Positions 19,772 through 31,516 of a stretch of 64,000 nucleotides of DNA are shown piece after piece (the first letter of the stretch is position 1; each line of letters starts with the position of its first letter). A model generated the notes under the pieces. It did not search any database. It was given only the letters and a program-made list of their open reading frames with translations, and was not told the DNA's origin. Source of the stretch: Adiantum capillus-veneris (Eukaryota > Streptophyta > Polypodiopsida > Polypodiales > Pteridaceae); contig CM043952.1 in NCBI GenBank assembly GCA_014529385.2, forward strand, positions 71,183,299 through 71,247,298, written 5' to 3'. A program made the translations under genes and the position numbers.

Positions 19772-22397
19772 TGATGGTACAACTGAAGATGGTCGACCCA
19801 TGGGAGTGCAAGAGGTCCAGGCATGGCAGTTTGCAGGCAAATGATGGGAACCTTGAGCAGGTATTTGATGCAATTAGGAGACAAGTGCACAGGGATGGAG
19901 CACTTACTAGCAGAAGCTACGAGGGTTTCTTCCTATCACAGGTGACAGAATCAAATGGTGATATCATAAGGTTGGGAACAAGGCAAGGGATATTGTATGT
20001 AGGTGCTATGGAGTTTATGATATTGAATTTTGATCGAGGTGTCTGCAGGAGACTCTATTTGCCAGGATGTGTATGTCAAATGTCACTTTTACCAGGTCAA
20101 ATGTGGTTCGAAGCTTTGCTAACTGGAGTTCTTAAGAATATTAAAGGTTGATGTATATCACCATCCAATAGTACCAGGATGTATGCAGAATGCTTGCTCA
20201 TGTTCGGTAAGTTCAAAGCTCTCTAGGTGTTTGAAGACCATTGCCTATTAACTCTTGATCGGGCATTATGATTGGCGACCGTGGCTTCAAAATAGATGGT
20301 CTAGATCAACCAAGGCAAGATTTTTTTGTGCTCTTGAGTCCCAGAATATTGTAACACAATGGTCGAGGGCTATTGGAGAGGATCCTACCATGTGACCATC
20401 TCATGGACTAATTATCAAAGAGATCGAGGCTCAAGGTTGAAGGAGGCATTCGAAGGTGTGACATGAGGTAAGGTTATAGTTATTTAAGGCGAGATGATGC
20501 TAGCACTGCATGGGCTGTGTGAAAGGATCCTAAAAAGGATGGAGTTAACAAAAAAACGAGCAAAGGCAAGCTAAAGGTGGCGCTAACAACATAGATGAGG
20601 GCTCTGTCTGGTAGGGAAAGTTGCACCACCTTGTGGCCTGCATGCCAAAAGCAGACAAGGTGGCATCATTGGAGAGGAGGGAGCTCAAGGGAATAAACCC
20701 GGATGCAGGAAAAGAGGAGGGGGGTGATTGTAAAAAAGGAAGGTGCCATTTGTGAAGGGTGGGGCTGCCGTGGCACCACAGAAAAAGCCTGAGGTGGTGG
20801 GGGCTGCATAAGGCAGTAGACAGGCAAAGGGGGGACTCGAGCCGACAGGTGAGTGAAGCCCCAAGGAGGGAGAGTGGGTGAGCTTATTAGTCGTGAGCAG
20901 GCCAGGAGGAGCCGCAGCTGTCTGTAAGGAGCAAAAAGGGGAGAATGCTCATGTGAAGCTACATGGTGAGCAGATAAAAAGAAGTTGCAAGATGAGGGAG
21001 ATAGGAGGAGCTATCGAATGCAGGAGTAGCAGGGGAGGGCTCTATCAATATTGAAAGCGAACTGCTTGTAGTGGATATTGAGCACTGCAAAGGCTCTGAA
21101 AGACCGTGAGCAACACAACGAAAGAGAAGGGGAATGGCACCTCTGCATGGATAAAGAGGCAAATCCTGCGCACGCTCCAGGGCATGCAGAAGGTCGATGA
21201 TTGAGGGGCCGCCATATGAAGGGGGACGGCATCCATAACGTAGCCACATGTAGAGGGAGGAGATGGTAGCACTACAGAGGTGAAACATGATACCAATGCT
21301 AGCATGGAAGGTGGAAAGAAAAGGAGGGTTCAGAAATGGTGAAGGAGAGCATTTGAGGAGTTGTAGGCGCACTGTAATCAGCTTTGGGGGTCCTCTGTAG
21401 AAGGCCGAGTAGAAATCTTACAAAGGAGGGTGGCCATACTAAGCAGGGGTTGAGGGCCGCAAGCTCGACAGAGGGAGAGGAAGCGGGGCTGGCCAGTAGC
21501 GAAGCACACTCGAGGAGGTGGAGAAAGGGTTCTCTAAGCGGAGGGGGGCTCACCATCAAGTTGAAGGGCTGCATCACCTGCTGAAGGAGAATCATGGGCC
21601 ACAAGCCGTGAGCAACAGGAGAAGGTCGTGAGCACTTGCAAGAGGAGTTGAGTTTGTCATGGCCATCAAGCAAGGGTCGCACCAAAGGAGGCATTTGGTC
21701 GATACAGTAATTGTACCTGGAGTTTTTATGTTGATGCAGAGTTTGTCCGGGTTTGGATATTTATCGGCTTGCTTGCCATCGTGACGAAGGCAGCCGAGCC
21801 GGTTGCGAGTCAGTGCCAACCGGCTGCCAGTCGTTGACCAAAAATGTCAACGCGGGATGCACACGCAGGCTCGAACTCAGGACAACGGCCCTCTGGGAGC
21901 AATGCTTTACCGCTATGATCATGCAGGCGCACGAGCAGATCTTGCAGCTGGTGCATCATAGAGCACTGAATTCTGCTCCCCCATCAAAAAGTGCCATGAC
22001 CGGCTGCACCGGTTTCGCCCACCTACATGTCGGCTACCAGGCCGATATTTATCTAGAGCCAGTTTGTCTATTGGGTTTTTTATGGCTCGATTGTGATCAT
22101 CCACTTAGTCTCGTCCTTGGAAGCAGTGACTCCGGATTGATTGTGTGTGTGTGCAAAGAGAGAGGAGGAGAGAGATAGAGTGAGCCATGTGAATGAGGGA
22201 TTGCAGATTGGTTTGTATATGCGTCAACCAATGTGAGTGTGTGTAGTCGGGACATTTGAAAGCAAGTCGGAACAGTGCAAATTTGCAGAAAGTGTGCATG
22301 TGTGTGAGTTTTTGTGTGGTTAGGGGTGCCGGATATTCCTTGGGCTATAGAGAGGCAGTGTAGAGTGTGCCGGGTGTTATTCCCATTTCCCCTTTCC
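19772..22397 (+). repeat. LTR of element B2, right copy, with an inserted 313-bp element
   Basis: Begins TGATGGTACAAC after a purine tract and ends in CCTTTCCC, joining B1 gag sequence. Its second half matches 16860-17968. Its first 1.2 kb has no partner on the left side. It holds an open stretch of 146 codons (to 20151) with no known motif. The 21748-22060 segment is a later insertion. Confidence 0.55.
21748..22060 (-). mobile_element. 313-bp MITE/SINE-like element with tRNA-like core
   Basis: Flanked by the direct repeat AGTTTGTC (21740-21747 and 22061-22068). The matching left B2 LTR has a single AGTTTGTC at 17606-17613, a clean empty site. Ends are imperfect inverted repeats of about 28 bases holding GATATTTATCGGC and GATAAATATCGGC. 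On the minus strand the core has a box B-like GAGTTCGAGCC (21869-21879) about 35 bases after an A-box-like GATCATAGCGGTAAAGC (21904-21920). An 8-base duplication with inverted ends suggests a hAT-like MITE; the Pol III-like boxes suggest a SINE. Confidence 0.65.
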
Positions 22398-24222
22398 CGG
22401 TGGTGCGGGTTACTGAAGTAGATGCGGAGATTAAAAAGTTGCAACAAGAAGCAAGTGGAAAGTTTGATGCTTTTGTTGATAAGTTCAAAGGTTGTTGGAG
22501 TGATCTGGTTGCTGCCACCCAAGTGATCAATGTGTATGGTTTCAACCTGGAGAAATTCCTAGCTTGTCTGTGTGCTCGAGTTCGAGATAAGGTGGATGAT
22601 GAAGAGCCAAAGACTTATGCGGAGGCAGTCATAGTTGTCAAGGTGAAGAGCAGGAAAGTGAGAAAGAAAATGTAATTAGCTTGTTAAAGCCTGCAAAATA
22701 TGCACCTATGGAGGAAACAGGACGTTCTATGGACCAGTAAAGGATGATATCAGTAGTGCAAAGGGCGGAGCCTACTAGGGTAAGACCTTTGATTAGTCAT
22801 GTTCCTTGGAAACTACATGTTGGTGAAGCGTCTATGCCAATTGTGGAGGAGCGTGTCAACGAGGATGAGCGTTTTATTCAAGAGAGCTTGTATGTAGCAG
22901 ATGCCAAGTGTCCAGTGCAACTTCAAGAGGTGGAGCTTGTTCTCGTGGAGTGCTTGTACGAAAGGGTAACAGATCGTGGCCAAGTGGTAGGTGCCAAAAG
23001 CTTGGGGTTGGATGACAAAAGTGGGCACAATGATGGTCCAGCTTTTGTGGAGCAGCTAGAGAATGATGACGCTGATATTGAATCAGCCTATGGTGAAGAT
23101 GATGAGGCTACAAGCTTAAACTTTTGGGAAACGAGCGAGGAGGATAAAGATACAAGTTGGGAGATAGAGTCCAAAGAGCAGGTCCTGGTATAGATAAAGT
23201 TACATTGTTACATGCATAAGGATGTGGTGGTTGCCACTATAAAGGATGAGCATGTGAGAGTGTCGCAACTTGGGAATAGAGACATGCAGGTCAGGATGTT
23301 GTGCGGCACCATGCTGATGACGATGCTCGTCAAGGTGGCTGTGGAAGGTGCTTTAATTGTACGACAGGTACAGGGGTTTCCCAAGGAGAGTGCTATTGTG
23401 GCTAAGAAAGAAGAACAGGTTGAAGAAGATGGAAGGCAAGAGGTATTGGATGCTCATCAAAGGGAAGAGCAGCTCCAGCTAGCTATGGACTGCATGAGAG
23501 ATGCCTTGGATGTAGGTTCTTTTTAGCAGGTATGCTTGAATGATGAGGTTGATTGCGGATTTGATGACCCGGTGGGTGAGATGGATAAAGAGACATATCT
23601 ACTTGCTGAAAAAGCTTTGACCAGAATGTAAGTGATATGAGGGTTTGTCCCTCTATAGCTGGCGGTTTTTTTGGGAGAGCAGAAGTTTGCTGCTATGGTG
23701 GTTTCGACAGAGTGAGGTATGGAGGTGAGTATGGAAGTGATAGGGACCGGGGTGTCTAGGTTGAAACAGTTGCCCTCTAAGAGGAGTGCTCCTTTTGAGC
23801 ATGAAGAAAAGTCCCAGGGTGTGGACTCGTTTGAGATTTCAAAGGAAGTTTCCGTATGGTGGTTAAAGGGGATGCTGATAAATGCAGCTATGTAGTGGAT
23901 TGTTGAGTAGGTACAAGATTTTCTTGAGGAGGATCTTGTGTTATATGGTTGAGTGGGAGGGCATGGTATGTTCAATGTGAATGTTGATGTGCACTCGGAG
24001 AGTGGCGATGCATTTGATGGTACTTGGTTGGCAGTGGATAGTATACCAATGAATGTTGGGAGCAATGGAACCATGCCGAGGGCAGCTTATGTGGATGATT
24101 TGCTATGTGCTGAGATGCAGGCCTATGGAAGGTTGTTGCAAGTGGACGGGCGAGACCCATGCCAAGCGTTTGACCCAGGTAGGCGATGGCAGGTAAAGCA
24201 GGGGGTTGAGCAACCCGCTTGA
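22398..24222 (+). CDS. gag-like coding region of element B1, partial
   Basis: Opens in the middle of a gag relative of B2: GKFDAFVDKFKGCWSDLV corresponds to GDFRAFMWEFEAIWSKL, and ARVRDKVDDEEPKTYAEAV to ARDKVEIDGPCTYEEVVAYV. The following acidic stretch (DADIESAYGEDDEATSLNFW and similar) corresponds to the acidic part of B2. The end LLQVDGRDPCQAFDPGRRW parallels LEMDGDDQCRIFYPGGVY of B2. No pol domains. It is broken in several places. Confidence 0.5.
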
Positions 24223-24349
24223 GCAAGTGCTGCGGGTGAAAGAAGATAGCTTTTGTACATATAGTTGTGGTTTGGAGTGCTTTCGATTGCTAGTTTTGTG
24301 TTGCAGTTTTTTTTAGGTGCAATAAACATGTGTGTGGTTGAGCATAAAC

Positions 24350-24370
24350 GTTCAACAAGGGGGTGGGCAA
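24350..24370 (+). promoter_or_regulatory. polypurine tract of element B1
   Basis: AACAAGGGGGTGGGCAA stands directly before the LTR start TGATGGTGCAGCC. Confidence 0.6.
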
Positions 24371-26085
24371 TGATGGTGCAGCCAAAGTTGGTATGTGAAT
24401 GGAAGTGCTCTATGCCAAGCTATGGGTGCTAGCACGCGCATGGCAAAGGGCTAAAGTAGGAATGAAGGCCCTGTACGAGCATGTCGTGGCGGAGATGTAT
24501 GTCTTATGCGGTTTTTTAGGTCAAAGAGGCTCCAAAAAGAGCCAATTGGAATGGTAGGTAAAAGTGTCTAAAGTGCAAGGAATGTGCCTTAGAAGGTGGT
24601 GTTCAAGATGCTCTGGAAGCTCGTCCAAACGGCTCGTCAAACAGGGCCACGGTGTGAAAGATATGCCAACCCGAAGTTAGAAGGCTTTGCAGATCCCGAT
24701 GGACAGGGCGGATATAGAAATGCAGCTAAAACTCGGATGAGTGGATACACATAAGTGTTTGAGCTGTGGAGCATGCTGGTCTTTTCGAATTGCCATTCGG
24801 AGCTGAGACGAGCAAGTTATGGCATGTGGAATATTTGCCAGGGTCGGGTATGTGCTCACCGGACAGCGTTGATAGGCATGTTGACAAGGATATGTTTTAG
24901 CTTATCAAGGTTCTCAAAGATTGCATGCAATGTGGGGGGTCAGCTAAAATTTGCGCCTCGTTGATCGGAGTCATGGACATCTAAATGGACCCAGTTCAAG
25001 TTGGCAAGCAATCGTGATAAAACGAGGTCAAAAGTTTTTTTCCATTTTTGGCTGCGTTGTCCGGGGCTAGCGTGGCATCGAGTGGTGGGCGAGAGCTGGA
25101 ATTTGGAATCAATAGAATGAAGTTCCCATGCAACATGACCGGGAATATTCATTTGGCGAATTTGAGCGCATGGAGCATCGATTGCATGGGAAATGAGGGC
25201 TTAAAAACCTCTTTGGTTGTGAGTTGTAAATGAAAGGGAAGGCGGGCTGGGGTTGTTGATTAGAAAATGTTAAATTCAATAGGCCTTGTGAGGAAGGGGA
25301 AAAAAAGGAAATGTTTTTATGAAGTGGAGAAGGCTACTGCTAAAAAGACCCTTGTGGGAAAGAAAAAGAGAGAAGGAGAAAAGAAAAATGGGCGTTTTCG
25401 AAGGGAGTTTTTTTCCTATTGGTTGGAGGAGGGAAGGAAAAAGAGAATTGGAAGAAGAAGAAAGGTTTCGTGCGTTCAGCGAGAGGCCAGTGCACACGTT
25501 GTTTGCAAAGCTGCTGAGAAGGATGAGCGTCTTGCAGAAAAAGGAGCCAACGAGGGCTGCCAAGAAAAAACATTACGGCCATAGTGAAGTGAGCGGTGAG
25601 TTTTTCTTGTCGAGGTGGGTATCAATGAGAGTTGAATTTGGAGGGAGGCGTGTTCCCCTCTGTATTTTATGGTGATGGCCATGGTGCAGCAAGAGGAGAC
25701 TACATGGATCTTTTACATTGAAGGAGAAGATGTGATGTCTAGTTTTTGGCATCGTCTCTCTCCCCTTCCCCCCTTTCTTCTTTGCTCGTCTCCTGGGTGT
25801 GTGGTGCCGGTTTGTGTGGGCATGTGCATCCCCCAGGCCCCATGTGTGAGAGAGAGAGAAAGAGAGAGAGGTGTTGAGATGGAAGCGGGAAAGATCAGTG
25901 TGATCACTGTCTGAGGATTGTGCAAAGCATGTGTGCATTGGGCGAAGTGAAGGCGAGGCCCTGCTAGTGTGAGTTACTTGTTTTGAAGGTGTTTTCGAGA
26001 GGCCAGGGGTGCTGTGAATACCCTGAGATATATAGGGACCATTGAATGTGTGTTGGATGTGTTCCCCATTTCCCCCTCTCCAATG
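24371..26085 (+). repeat. LTR of element B1, right copy
   Basis: Aligns with 15078-16836 throughout, including the adenine-rich block near 25.3-25.4 kb and the GA-rich block near 25.85 kb. Ends near GTTCCCCATTTCCCC. The two LTRs differ at many scattered sites and by small indels, so the insertion is not recent. Confidence 0.7.
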
Positions 26086-26127
26086 TGTTTACTTTATTCC
26101 TTGGTGGTTAATGTGAGTTTATGTACG

Positions 26128-26378
26128 TTGGTGCAACCAAAGTTTGTTCATGCTAGGAAGTGTGCTATGCAATGTCGTGTATGCTGACAAGCACATGGTA
26201 AAGGGCTAAAGCCAGTGTGGGAGACCTGGGAAGGACTGTGGCAGTGGAAATGTATGCTTAAGGTGGGTTTTTAGGCCAGGGGTTGAAGGTGGGTTCTTAG
26301 GCTAGGGTGGGCTAAGTGGAATGGCAGGTCAAAGTGTCCGAAGTGCATGGAATTGGCATTACAAGAAAGTATTTTCTC
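26128..26378 (+). repeat. third, partial element B LTR
   Basis: TTGGTGCAACCAAAGTTTGT opens a 250-base stretch that follows the first part of the B LTR up to about GGCATTACAAGAAAG, after which similarity stops. It directly follows the right B1 LTR by about 40 bases. Confidence 0.55.
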
Positions 26379-26384
26379 TTTGGA

Positions 26385-28860
26385 GGGGGAGGTTGAAAAT
26401 CTCTAACAACAACTAGAGGAAAAAAATGCTCACATTATGAAGCTTGGCAACACCATCACACATTTGAAATAAACACCCCTTGGCACAAGAGAACACAAAC
26501 ACATATTTTCATCCATTACAACACTTGCACATACGGGTGGAGCAGGAAACCAACGAGTGACAGCCACAAGGTAATTTTTTCTTCACTTATAGGAGACATT
26601 TCTACTTCACACTATTTTCTAGCATTTATCTTGCTGGTTGCTAGAAACTCTATTCAGGAGGCATGTAGTGGAACAAGCCAAGATAATCAATTTAATCTTC
26701 TCACTAGTTGTCTCAATACCCACGATGTGATTTCTATCTTACAATCACCTAGGGGGGGAGCATATTAGGACGCAATCACCAAGGATCTTATGCACAAAAA
26801 TTGACAAATGTGATTAGTGAAAATGGCATGCAACAATCTTGTGATGAGGTTGGGATTAGCACCAAAGCCTACAAGGCTATTTTTCAACTCCTAAAGGATG
26901 CCTCATGGGAGGGTTACATCGTGGAGAACCTGTTTTGCACCACAAATGAAGATGTGTTCTTTGCATTGGGGAGTACCTACACATTGAGGACACAATGCCA
27001 GCTTCACTTTATGCTTCATGCACACTAAAGGCAAGGGGAAAAGATAGGCAAAACTCCATAAAACCTTCGGAGAAGGGCTTCCCTTACACAATGTGGAACA
27101 ATATTTTTGTGGACCTCAAAAGGCCTTAACAAGATATGCTTAGATTCTACAAGTTATCTCAAGAAGGTGACACAATGCACTTCTTACTTTTGGTTGTGCT
27201 CCTCTTTTTATAGAGTTTGAAATCTAAGATCTTGCCTCTACTTGTTTTGTAGTGCTTGGCACAAAGGCTCCTTTTGTGTTGAATCTAAATGAGTGTCACA
27301 AGTAGTCAAAGGTCAAAGGTTAGAGAGGTTAACTATCACTCTAATGAATGAAGCCGTGTTGCAAAACAAGTGAAGGGATTCAATCGATCCATCTCCTACC
27401 TTGTCTTTCAATGTGCAATTAGAGAAAGATATTTGGTGGCTGGGTGCTATTGAGGTGCCCAAAGAGACCAACGAAGTACTTTCATGGATTTTTTAGAGAA
27501 CTCCATGGATTATAGAAGTAATACACTCCCCACTTGCAGGTGAGAAGGTGGAGGTTGAAAGTTCAGGTAGCTTTGATGTGGAGTGGCACTTGGGCGGGGA
27601 CTTAAAGACCATAAAGTGTTTGCTTGGCTACAAAGAAGGGGATTCTTTCCTCTTTCCTTGTCTATTTTGCACTCAAGCGTATAAACCAAACATACAAAAA
27701 GCACATATGAACTCTGCAAAGGGCGGTTTAATGCTTCCATAGCAAAAGAATGGAGTCGAAACATTGGACAATTTTGATGTCAAAGATGAAGTTAGGGAAT
27801 GTAAAGCATATGTTTTGAGATGCCCCGTGCTCAACACCCCAGATCGTGCACTAAAAAACAAGTCTTGAAATTGAATATTTTTATTTTCTCTATCGAACGT
27901 ACTATTTTATACATTACATGCATTCATGCACATTTTTTTATAGTCTATTAAAGTTCCACATTGACTATGCTTTCACAATGAAGCCATTGCAAAAGTCCAA
28001 GGAGGGGATCAAAAGGGTGGAAGCACTTCTCAATTTTATTGGCTGTCACGGTGGAAATGTGTCAACTACTGTTGCAAAGAACACAAGGGAGGCCCATGAG
28101 ATCGCCCAACAAGTGTCAATGAGTGGACAAAAATCCAAACTTTTCTTGAAGAAAGTAACCCAGAGAAATCCATGCTAAAAGGACACTGAAAACAGCTCCA
28201 ACCACAAGGCATATTACCTTTGAGAGCTTTGGAAGGAATTATGCCAAGCTACTACTAACAATGACTCGCGATCGAATGGAAAGCTTGCAAACAAGTGCAA
28301 GCAAGTTTGGACAACTTTTAATAGAATGGTCAAGCTTATGGGTCTTACTAGCACAATAAAGGAGCCACACAAATCATTTTTAGAAGTATTGGAGGATTTG
28401 ATCAAGGTCTTTACCCTTTCTTGGGGTGAAAATAACATCACACATTACATGGTAAGCTATGTCACATAGTGAAATTATAAACAAATTGTTTTCATTTCAT
28501 AATTTGCGTCATTTTCTCGTGTGAACAACATATCTTATTTGCGCATGGAGCATTTTTTATACACAAATATGATTTACTTGCGATTTTTAGCACTCAATGC
28601 ATGGAGAAGTTCAGTTATTGAGCTTAGGGGGTGTACTTCAAAAATACTGAACATGGTGGTGGTGTAATACAGTCTAATTATTTGGAAGAGACGTTCAACC
28701 GGTTCTTTCGCACGACATTTTCTCACTCGGGGAGTCTACTATTTCATATAACTCGTGCAAACAAGAGGTATTTATATAATCCCTTATTTGAATATTTTCA
28801 AGTATTATATGTACCCCTTATGTATGCATTTTTATAAAAAAACTAGCCCTTATGTATTAA
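26385..28860 (+). pseudogene. decayed transposase-like gene, unassigned family
   Basis: Open pieces in order: a coiled-coil-like start (26.39 kb, LEGEVENL), EVGISTKAYKAIFQLLKDA (from 26.8 kb), EWHLGGDLKTIKCLLGYKEG followed by FPCLFCTQ (27.55 kb), CPVLNTP (27.82 kb), MKPLQKSKEGIKRVEALL (27.98 kb), VWTTFNRMVKLMGL (28.30 kb) and a His-rich MHGEVQLLSLGGVYF and YLEETFNRFFRTTF (28.6-28.7 kb). The order GGDLK, C-x2-C, then a late H/E-rich block matches, from memory, uncharacterised transposase-like proteins of invertebrates and spore plants. It has in-frame stops (for example after SAKGGLMLP at 27740) and frame changes. I cannot place the ends or terminal repeats. Confidence 0.35.
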
Positions 28861-29389
28861 AATTTCCACTTTCGCGTTTAAAAAACCCTTTATGTAAGTA
28901 CATTTTTTTGTAAATGCACCTAATTATAATTGCATCATTTTGTTCACACATTCTATCTTACATATTTCCAAGTGGACACCCCTGGCTTTCTCATAAGCTC
29001 ACCATGAAGAGAGGAGATACAGAAAATAAAAAACGAGCTTTCTCTCTCGCAAATGTCCCTCTCTGTAGGTTTATGAAGCAAGCAAGCAAGGTAAGAGGAT
29101 ACAAAGTGGTGGAAGAGGAAACTTCTCTCTGTCTATCAACCTTGGGGAGAGAACACTCGGGTAAATTGGTATACGGAAGACAATTCTTGACATAGCATAG
29201 GGTGGAAGGATTTTATTTTAATCAAAATTTTGATAGGAAAAGGAGTTAAACAATGTGGGGTTTGCCTTGCAAATACTTATTGCTTCCAAGGAGTTGGAGA
29301 CTTCTAATTATGGGTTTGCAAATCGACAGGTATACCCACGATGGAGTATGCAACCGGTTTGTAACAGGGTGGATATCAATTTATTGGAA

Positions 29390-29523
29390 GCATCTTCTGA
29401 TGGCCATTAGGACAAGCGTGGATAGAATTGTAATCCATCCCCAAGTTTCGCAAAATCTTTCTTGCTTCATCTCGGGAATCTAGCATCACATTGTCAGCTG
29501 GTAGTATGTGCTCTTTCAGCAAT
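29390..29523 (-). pseudogene. TNP2-like second exon fragment
   Basis: After an acceptor (TGTGTAG^) the reading goes LLKEHILPADNVMLD, RDEARKILRNLGMDYNSIHA and CPNG. This matches the TNP2 block seen in CACTA-2 as AKKIITHLGLDYHKIHVCPND, a region that in the family precedes the transposase core (PF02992). After CPNG the similarity stops at about 29390. The exon boundary (phase 2, joining R to L-L-K) is shared with CACTA-2. Confidence 0.6.
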
Positions 29524-30152
29524 CTACACAACATAAAAATATGATACAGTCGTGTAAAAATCTATCAGATCATTATACATTTAGAGTTTTATTAAAGTAA
29601 ACTAATTGTAATAGATCACCTGAAAAGCGCTGTGACGCTAGTGTCACTCCATCCAAACTTTGCCTGCATGTTGAGAAGAACCAGGAGTGCTTTCAATCTA
29701 GACATACGTGCTCCATTATACAATGGCGTATCGGCTTCACTTTTCATATCATCATAGATAAGCCTTTCTGAATCCATGATCGTCTCGATCATTTCATCAA
29801 TCTTGGGCTCAAACATTGCCTCGTTGGGAATGTGCTCTGCATGATCATCCCCCGAGCTGTCAGAGGCTACATCCTGTGGCCTCACATATGCTGCTTGACC
29901 AAAGCGCCTACGAACACGTCTATTGGGTTGCAAGATTGCTGCTTGTTAGCTAGCGTCAGAGTCCGACGAGTTATAATTGGCAACAACTCGATCTATAATA
30001 GATGGATCGAACTCGCCAAATTCGCGAACGTGCTGCAAAGAAACACGTCTTGTCCGTCGCAGAGCATGCTTGCATTGATTACAAGGACATAAGACCCTCG
30101 TTGAGAGATAGGTGTTTCGGTTGGACGGTCCCACATCCTCATCACTACTCAT
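29523..30152 (-). pseudogene. TNP2-like CACTA transposase, first exon and intron border
   Basis: Start at 30152 (MSSDEDVGPSN). The zinc-like VLCPCNQCKHALRRTRRVSL resembles the transposase-associated domain (PF13963, CPCxxC) and is followed by HVREFGEF. A later block reads LYNGARMSRLKALLVLLNMQ and FGWSDTSVTALFR, matching LYTGAKISIL and YGWSDA in CACTA-2. The exon ends at 29620 at a CAG^GTGATC donor; the intron is 96 bases. The reading has a stop near 29947 between the two halves. Transposase-associated domains are thought to bind element ends. Not functional as it stands. Confidence 0.6.
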
Positions 30153-30242
30153 AATGAGGATAAAAATCTTATAACCTGGACAACAAATTTAATATTCTAT
30201 TGGCATTCTTCGTCTTATCTCTCTCTCTCTCTCTCTTTCTCT

Positions 30243-30350
30243 CTCTACCTCACATCCTCTAGTCATGTCCAATCCCCGCACACCTCGGTCTAGAGGTGCA
30301 CGAAGATCAGAACCACCGGGTTATAATCTCGTGTTTATTGGTCAATACCT
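30243..30350 (-). repeat. single copy of the 183-base CACTA repeat unit
   Basis: On the minus strand it reads ATTGACCAATAAACACGAGA, then GTGCACCTCTAGACCGAGGTGT and AGAGGATGTGAGG in split blocks, as in the tandem array of CACTA-2 (48889-49628). Shows both elements belong to one family. Confidence 0.7.
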
Positions 30351-30539
30351 ATATTTGTGGGTACAAGAAATCTACAGACCCACGTCTACATGATACTGCA
30401 TGTAGTGGACAAAACCCCTTTGCCTCTTCTCTAGCTGTAGCACTTCACAGCATCTTAACATCTTTTCACAGTAGATCTTTTCACTGTTCGTCTAACTCTA
30501 AACCCTAAACCGTAAGTAATTCTTGCGTGGACTCCATCT

Positions 30540-30678
30540 AACGTAAATAAGCATAAATCTAAATAAACATAAATCTAGCTAAAAATAAACTTAAATCTAA
30601 TTTAACGTAAGTCTATATCTAACCTAATCTTTAACGTCTTTTGGGATAGTTTCCTACGACGTTAAAACTCTCTTCTTC

Positions 30679-30738
<60 letters not shown>

Positions 30739-31460
30739 ACCTAAATAAACCTAAGTCTAATCTAATATAACATAAATCTAAATCTAACGTAAATTATGTT
30801 ATATTAAAGACAAAGAACTAAACTAACAGGGATTATAAGAACCTTAAAACTGATTTAACACATAATTTTTCACATAACTCGGCAAGAGTTGGCATTCTCA
30901 TTACTAAAGATGTGAGAGTTAACTTCCGGGGGTGACGCTGCCTCATCTCCATCCACATCTGACGACAACAATTGGCCCTTTGGACCGTTCTCGCTCTTGT
31001 TACTAACTTTGAAGTTGCTATTGAATGACTAGAGGTTGTCTAGATGGTCATTGTCGGGGATGTAGTGACTCTTGCCGCCCTGAAGATCCACCTTCTTCCC
31101 TATTTTCTGAAGACATTTCACCAGTACTTTTGGATCGACGAAGCCCACCATGAGTGAAGGCAGCAATACCCTATATTCCATTGAGGGCTTTCTTCACCCG
31201 CTTCATGCAGGCATCGCAGTCTATGGAGACCTAAATCTAATCTAATATAACGTAAATCTAAATCTAGCATAAATAAACGTAAATCTAATTTAAAATAAAC
31301 CTAAATCTAATTTAAAATAAACCTAAATCTAATCTAATTTAACTTAAATAAACCTAAATCTAATTTAACGTAAGTCTACATCTAACCTAATCTTTAACGT
31401 CTTTTAGGATAGTTTCCTACGACGTTATAACTCTCTTCTTCTTGTGTGTGTGCGCGTGTG
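30540..31460. repeat. TAAACCTAAATCTAA-rich DNA with a (GT)27 run
   Basis: Two blocks (about 30540-30800 and 31230-31455) share sequence, including TAGTTTCCTACGACGTTA followed by CTCTTCTTCTTGTGTG. A GT microsatellite is at 30681-30734. The blocks flank the HMA fragment as direct repeats. The motif TTAGATTTAGGTTTA (minus strand) parallels the TTAGGTTAGG-like DNA of CACTA-2. Confidence 0.6.
30880..31230 (-). pseudogene. captured fragment of a heavy-metal-associated (HMA) domain gene
   Basis: On the minus strand the reading opens VSIDCDACMKRVKKALNGI, the classic M-x-C-x2-C start of an HMA fold (here D-C-D-A-C), then in another frame VGFVDPKVLVKCLQKIGKK, the second half that in HIPP-type plant proteins reads GxVDPxxLVKxLxKxGKK. 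A polar tail with VDGDEAASPPEVN follows. There is a stop after NGI and a frame change between halves. HMA domains bind copper or zinc or act as chaperones. Here the piece lies inside a CACTA element between direct repeats and lacks the usual C-terminal CaaX, so it is a transduplicated gene scrap, not a working gene. Confidence 0.65.
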
Positions 31461-31516
31461 TGGATGTGTGTGCCAATAAAAAGAGATAAATGGTATAACC
31501 TTTCTATCACCCATGC

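Noticed and set aside
26357-26369. CATTACAAGAAAG as left end of CACTA-1
   Set aside because: The B LTR similarity runs through it and no matching 3-base duplication exists at 32324.
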